Source of the DNA: Mycobacteriales bacterium
GTDB taxonomy: Bacteria > Actinomycetota > Actinomycetes > Mycobacteriales > SCTD01
Assembly: GCA_030697205.1 (NCBI GenBank)
Contig: JAUYQP010000010.1
Coordinates: 88,015 to 152,014, forward strand
DNA: 64,000 nucleotides
Direction of reading: 5' to 3'
Position 1 is the first letter of the stretch, and each line of letters opens with the position of its first letter. Positions 62,626-64,000 of this stretch are shown here, in pieces. The position numbers and the translations under genes were made by a program. The notes under the pieces were generated by a model that did not search any database, was not told the origin of the DNA, and worked only from the letters and a program-made list of their open reading frames with translations.

Positions 62626-63840
62626 ATGACTGACAGGCCGTACGACGTGGTCGTCTTCGGTGCCACCGGGTTCGTCGGACGGCTCACGGCCGCCTACCTC
62701 GCCATGGCGGCCCCGGCTGATGCGCGGATCGCCCTGGCCGGGCGGTCGCGCGACAAGCTCGAGCAGGTCCGCGGGACCCTGCCGGTCCGCGCGCACGAGT
62801 GGCCGCTCGTGGTGGCCGACTCGTCCTCGGTGGCCGACGTCGCTGCCCTGGCTGCCTCGACGACGGCGGTCGCGACGACGGTCGGGCCCTACCTCAAGTA
62901 CGGCAAGCCGCTGGCCGAGGCATGCGCGGACGCCGGCACCCACTACGCCGATCTCACCGGCGAGGTGCTCTTCGTCCGCGACTGCATCGACCGCCTGCAT
63001 GACCGTGCGCTCCGCTCGGGTGCCCGCATCGTCAACGCCTGCGGCTTCGACTCCATCCCCTCCGACCTCGGGGTCCTGCTGTGCGCCGAGGCCGCTTCGG
63101 CCGACGGCGAGGGAGAGCTCACCGACACCACGATGCTGGTCGCCGCGATGCGTGGCGGCGTCAGCGGCGGGACGCTCGACTCGCTGCGGGGCATGGTCGA
63201 CGAGATGAAGCGCGACCCTTCTGCTCGCCGGCTGATGACCGACCCGCACGCCCTGGCCGCGGACCGCTCGGCCGAGCACGAGCCGCAGCCGCGCGACGGC
63301 TTCCTCACCGCCCGCTACGACGGCCGCTGGATCGCGCCCTTCGTCATGGCGCCCTTCAACACCCGCATCGTGCGGCGCAGCAACGAGCTGCTGGCCCGGC
63401 CCTTCGGCAAGGCGTTCCGCTACCGCGAGGTGATGAGCGTCGGCCGCTCCCCCGCCGGACCGCTGCTCGCCGCCGGTGTCGCCGGCGGTGTCGGCGCACT
63501 GGCCGCGGGGATGGCGGTGCCGCCGACCCGCGCGCTGCTGGACCGGGTCCTTCCCGCGCCGGGTGAGGGACCGAGCGAGTCGGCCCGCGAGAAGGGCCAC
63601 TTCCGCACCGAGACGACCGCTCTGACCACCGGCGGTGCGTCGTACCGGACGACGATCGCGGCGAAGGGCGACCCGGGCTACGCGGCGACCGCCGTGATGC
63701 TGGGCGAGGCCGTGCTGGCCCTCGGGCTCGACGAGCTGCCGGACGCCGCCGGCGTGCTGACCCCCGCGTCGGGCATCGGCGTGCGCCTCGCGGACCGCCT
63801 GCGCACCGCCGGCTTCCGGATCGAGACCACCCGCCTCTGA
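62626..63840 (+). CDS. Saccharopine dehydrogenase-like reductase
   Basis: 404-residue protein of the saccharopine-dehydrogenase fold. FGATGFVGRLTAAYLA near the start is the Rossmann motif; VGPYLKYGKPLAEACADAGTHYADLTGE and FDSIPSDLG are the family blocks. Actinobacterial members include trans-acting enoyl reductases for lipid synthesis and uncharacterised oxidoreductases. A hydrophobic segment around residues 280-300 suggests membrane association. ATG start. Confidence 0.9.
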   Translation: MTDRPYDVVVFGATGFVGRLTAAYLAMAAPADARIALAGRSRDKLEQVRGTLPVRAHEWPLVVADSSSVADVAALAASTTAVATTVGPYLKYGKPLAEACADAGTHYADLTGEVLFVRDCIDRLHDRALRSGARIVNACGFDSIPSDLGVLLCAEAASADGEGELTDTTMLVAAMRGGVSGGTLDSLRGMVDEMKRDPSARRLMTDPHALAADRSAEHEPQPRDGFLTARYDGRWIAPFVMAPFNTRIVRRSNELLARPFGKAFRYREVMSVGRSPAGPLLAAGVAGGVGALAAGMAVPPTRALLDRVLPAPGEGPSESAREKGHFRTETTALTTGGASYRTTIAAKGDPGYAATAVMLGEAVLALGLDELPDAAGVLTPASGIGVRLADRLRTAGFRIETTRL

Positions 63841-63850
63841 CGGCCCCAGC

Positions 63851-63900
63851 CGCCCCCGCCCCCGCCCCGCCCCCGCCCCGCCCCGCCCCGCCCCGCCCCC
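63851..63900 (+). repeat. CCCCGC tandem tract
   Basis: About eight imperfect repeats of CCCCGC/CCCCCG follow the end of the preceding gene. The minus strand is correspondingly G-rich and could form quadruplexes; the tract is the C-rich left flank of the palindrome that follows. Confidence 0.8.
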
Positions 63901-63902
63901 GG

Positions 63903-63961
63903 GATTGGGTGGCTTTCCTCGGCGGGTCGGCCCGGGGCACGCCGCGGGAAGCCACCCACTC
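63903..63961. repeat. 59-bp intergenic palindrome
   Basis: Arms of 21 bases with 3 mismatches share the core GGGTGGCTT/AAGCCACCC, around the 17-base loop GGGTCGGCCCGGGGCAC. It has the same C-tract, palindrome, G-tract arrangement seen elsewhere. The window ends in the G-rich right flank. Confidence 0.75.
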
Positions 63962-64000
63962 GGCCGGGGGAAGGCGGGGGCGTGCGCGGGGGCGCAGTGG

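Overview
The window is a very GC-rich chromosomal segment of an actinomycete. Signs of this are dense genes with G/C-ending codons, many GTG starts, mycothiol- and F420-type enzymes, and a KstR2-type steroid-degradation cluster laid out much as in Mycobacterium and Rhodococcus. No tRNA, rRNA, CRISPR array, prophage or transposase was seen. The family is not identifiable from the sequence alone.

About 1-12 kb holds mixed genes. These include a membrane-anchored protein, an RNB-domain RNase, an ArsR/SRPBCC pair, cobT, thiC behind a TPP riboswitch, a TetR plus DinB-fold enzyme pair, and a cobalamin-riboswitch operon (cbtB, cbtA, histidine phosphatase, lysoplasmalogenase). A crotonase, a PemK-like protein and a DUF4242 protein follow.

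About 12-25 kb is one minus-strand corrinoid operon read from about 25.1 kb down to 12.2 kb under a second cobalamin riboswitch. Its order is fused chlI/chlD-like chelatase, cobO, cobB, cobI, cobM, cbiD, cobL, cbiG-cobJ fusion, ferredoxin, cobA, cobH, long-form cbiX and cobC. Almost every junction is an ATGA or GTGA overlap. cobN (29.0-32.5 kb), cobQ and cobD (35.2-37.6 kb) and cobT (3.5-4.5 kb) complete most of the pathway, separated by unrelated genes (LysE, DUF1697, DUF222/HNH, TetR with an MFS pump). No cobK, cobU/cobP or cobS gene is in the window.

About 38.9-61.3 kb is a steroid C/D-ring (HIP) degradation cluster. A plus-strand operon carries an SDR, fadE30, a small acyl-CoA dehydrogenase, ipdA, ipdB, ipdC, ipdF, echA20 and a Ddn-like reductase. 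fadD3 and an old-yellow-enzyme gene diverge from kstR2, which leads a second plus-strand operon (fadE31, fadE32-like, two crotonases, an NTF2-like protein). fadA6, an SDR and a KstD-family flavoprotein form a minus-strand operon. Two perfect and one near-perfect KstR2 boxes (AnCAAGnnCTTGnT) sit at the three promoter regions, so the genes plausibly act as one regulon that activates HIP to its CoA ester, opens rings D and C, and thiolyses the product. A PAS-GGDEF-EAL protein and an IclR regulator sit at its edges.

The least explained feature is a set of intergenic palindromes. Three are variants of one 56-bp hairpin with arms GATCTTCGCC/GGCGAAGATC, and others have different arms. Several are flanked by a C-rich tract on the left and a G-rich tract on the right, and one palindrome lies in frame inside cobB. 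Two genes also appear to start with CTG inside CTGA overlaps.
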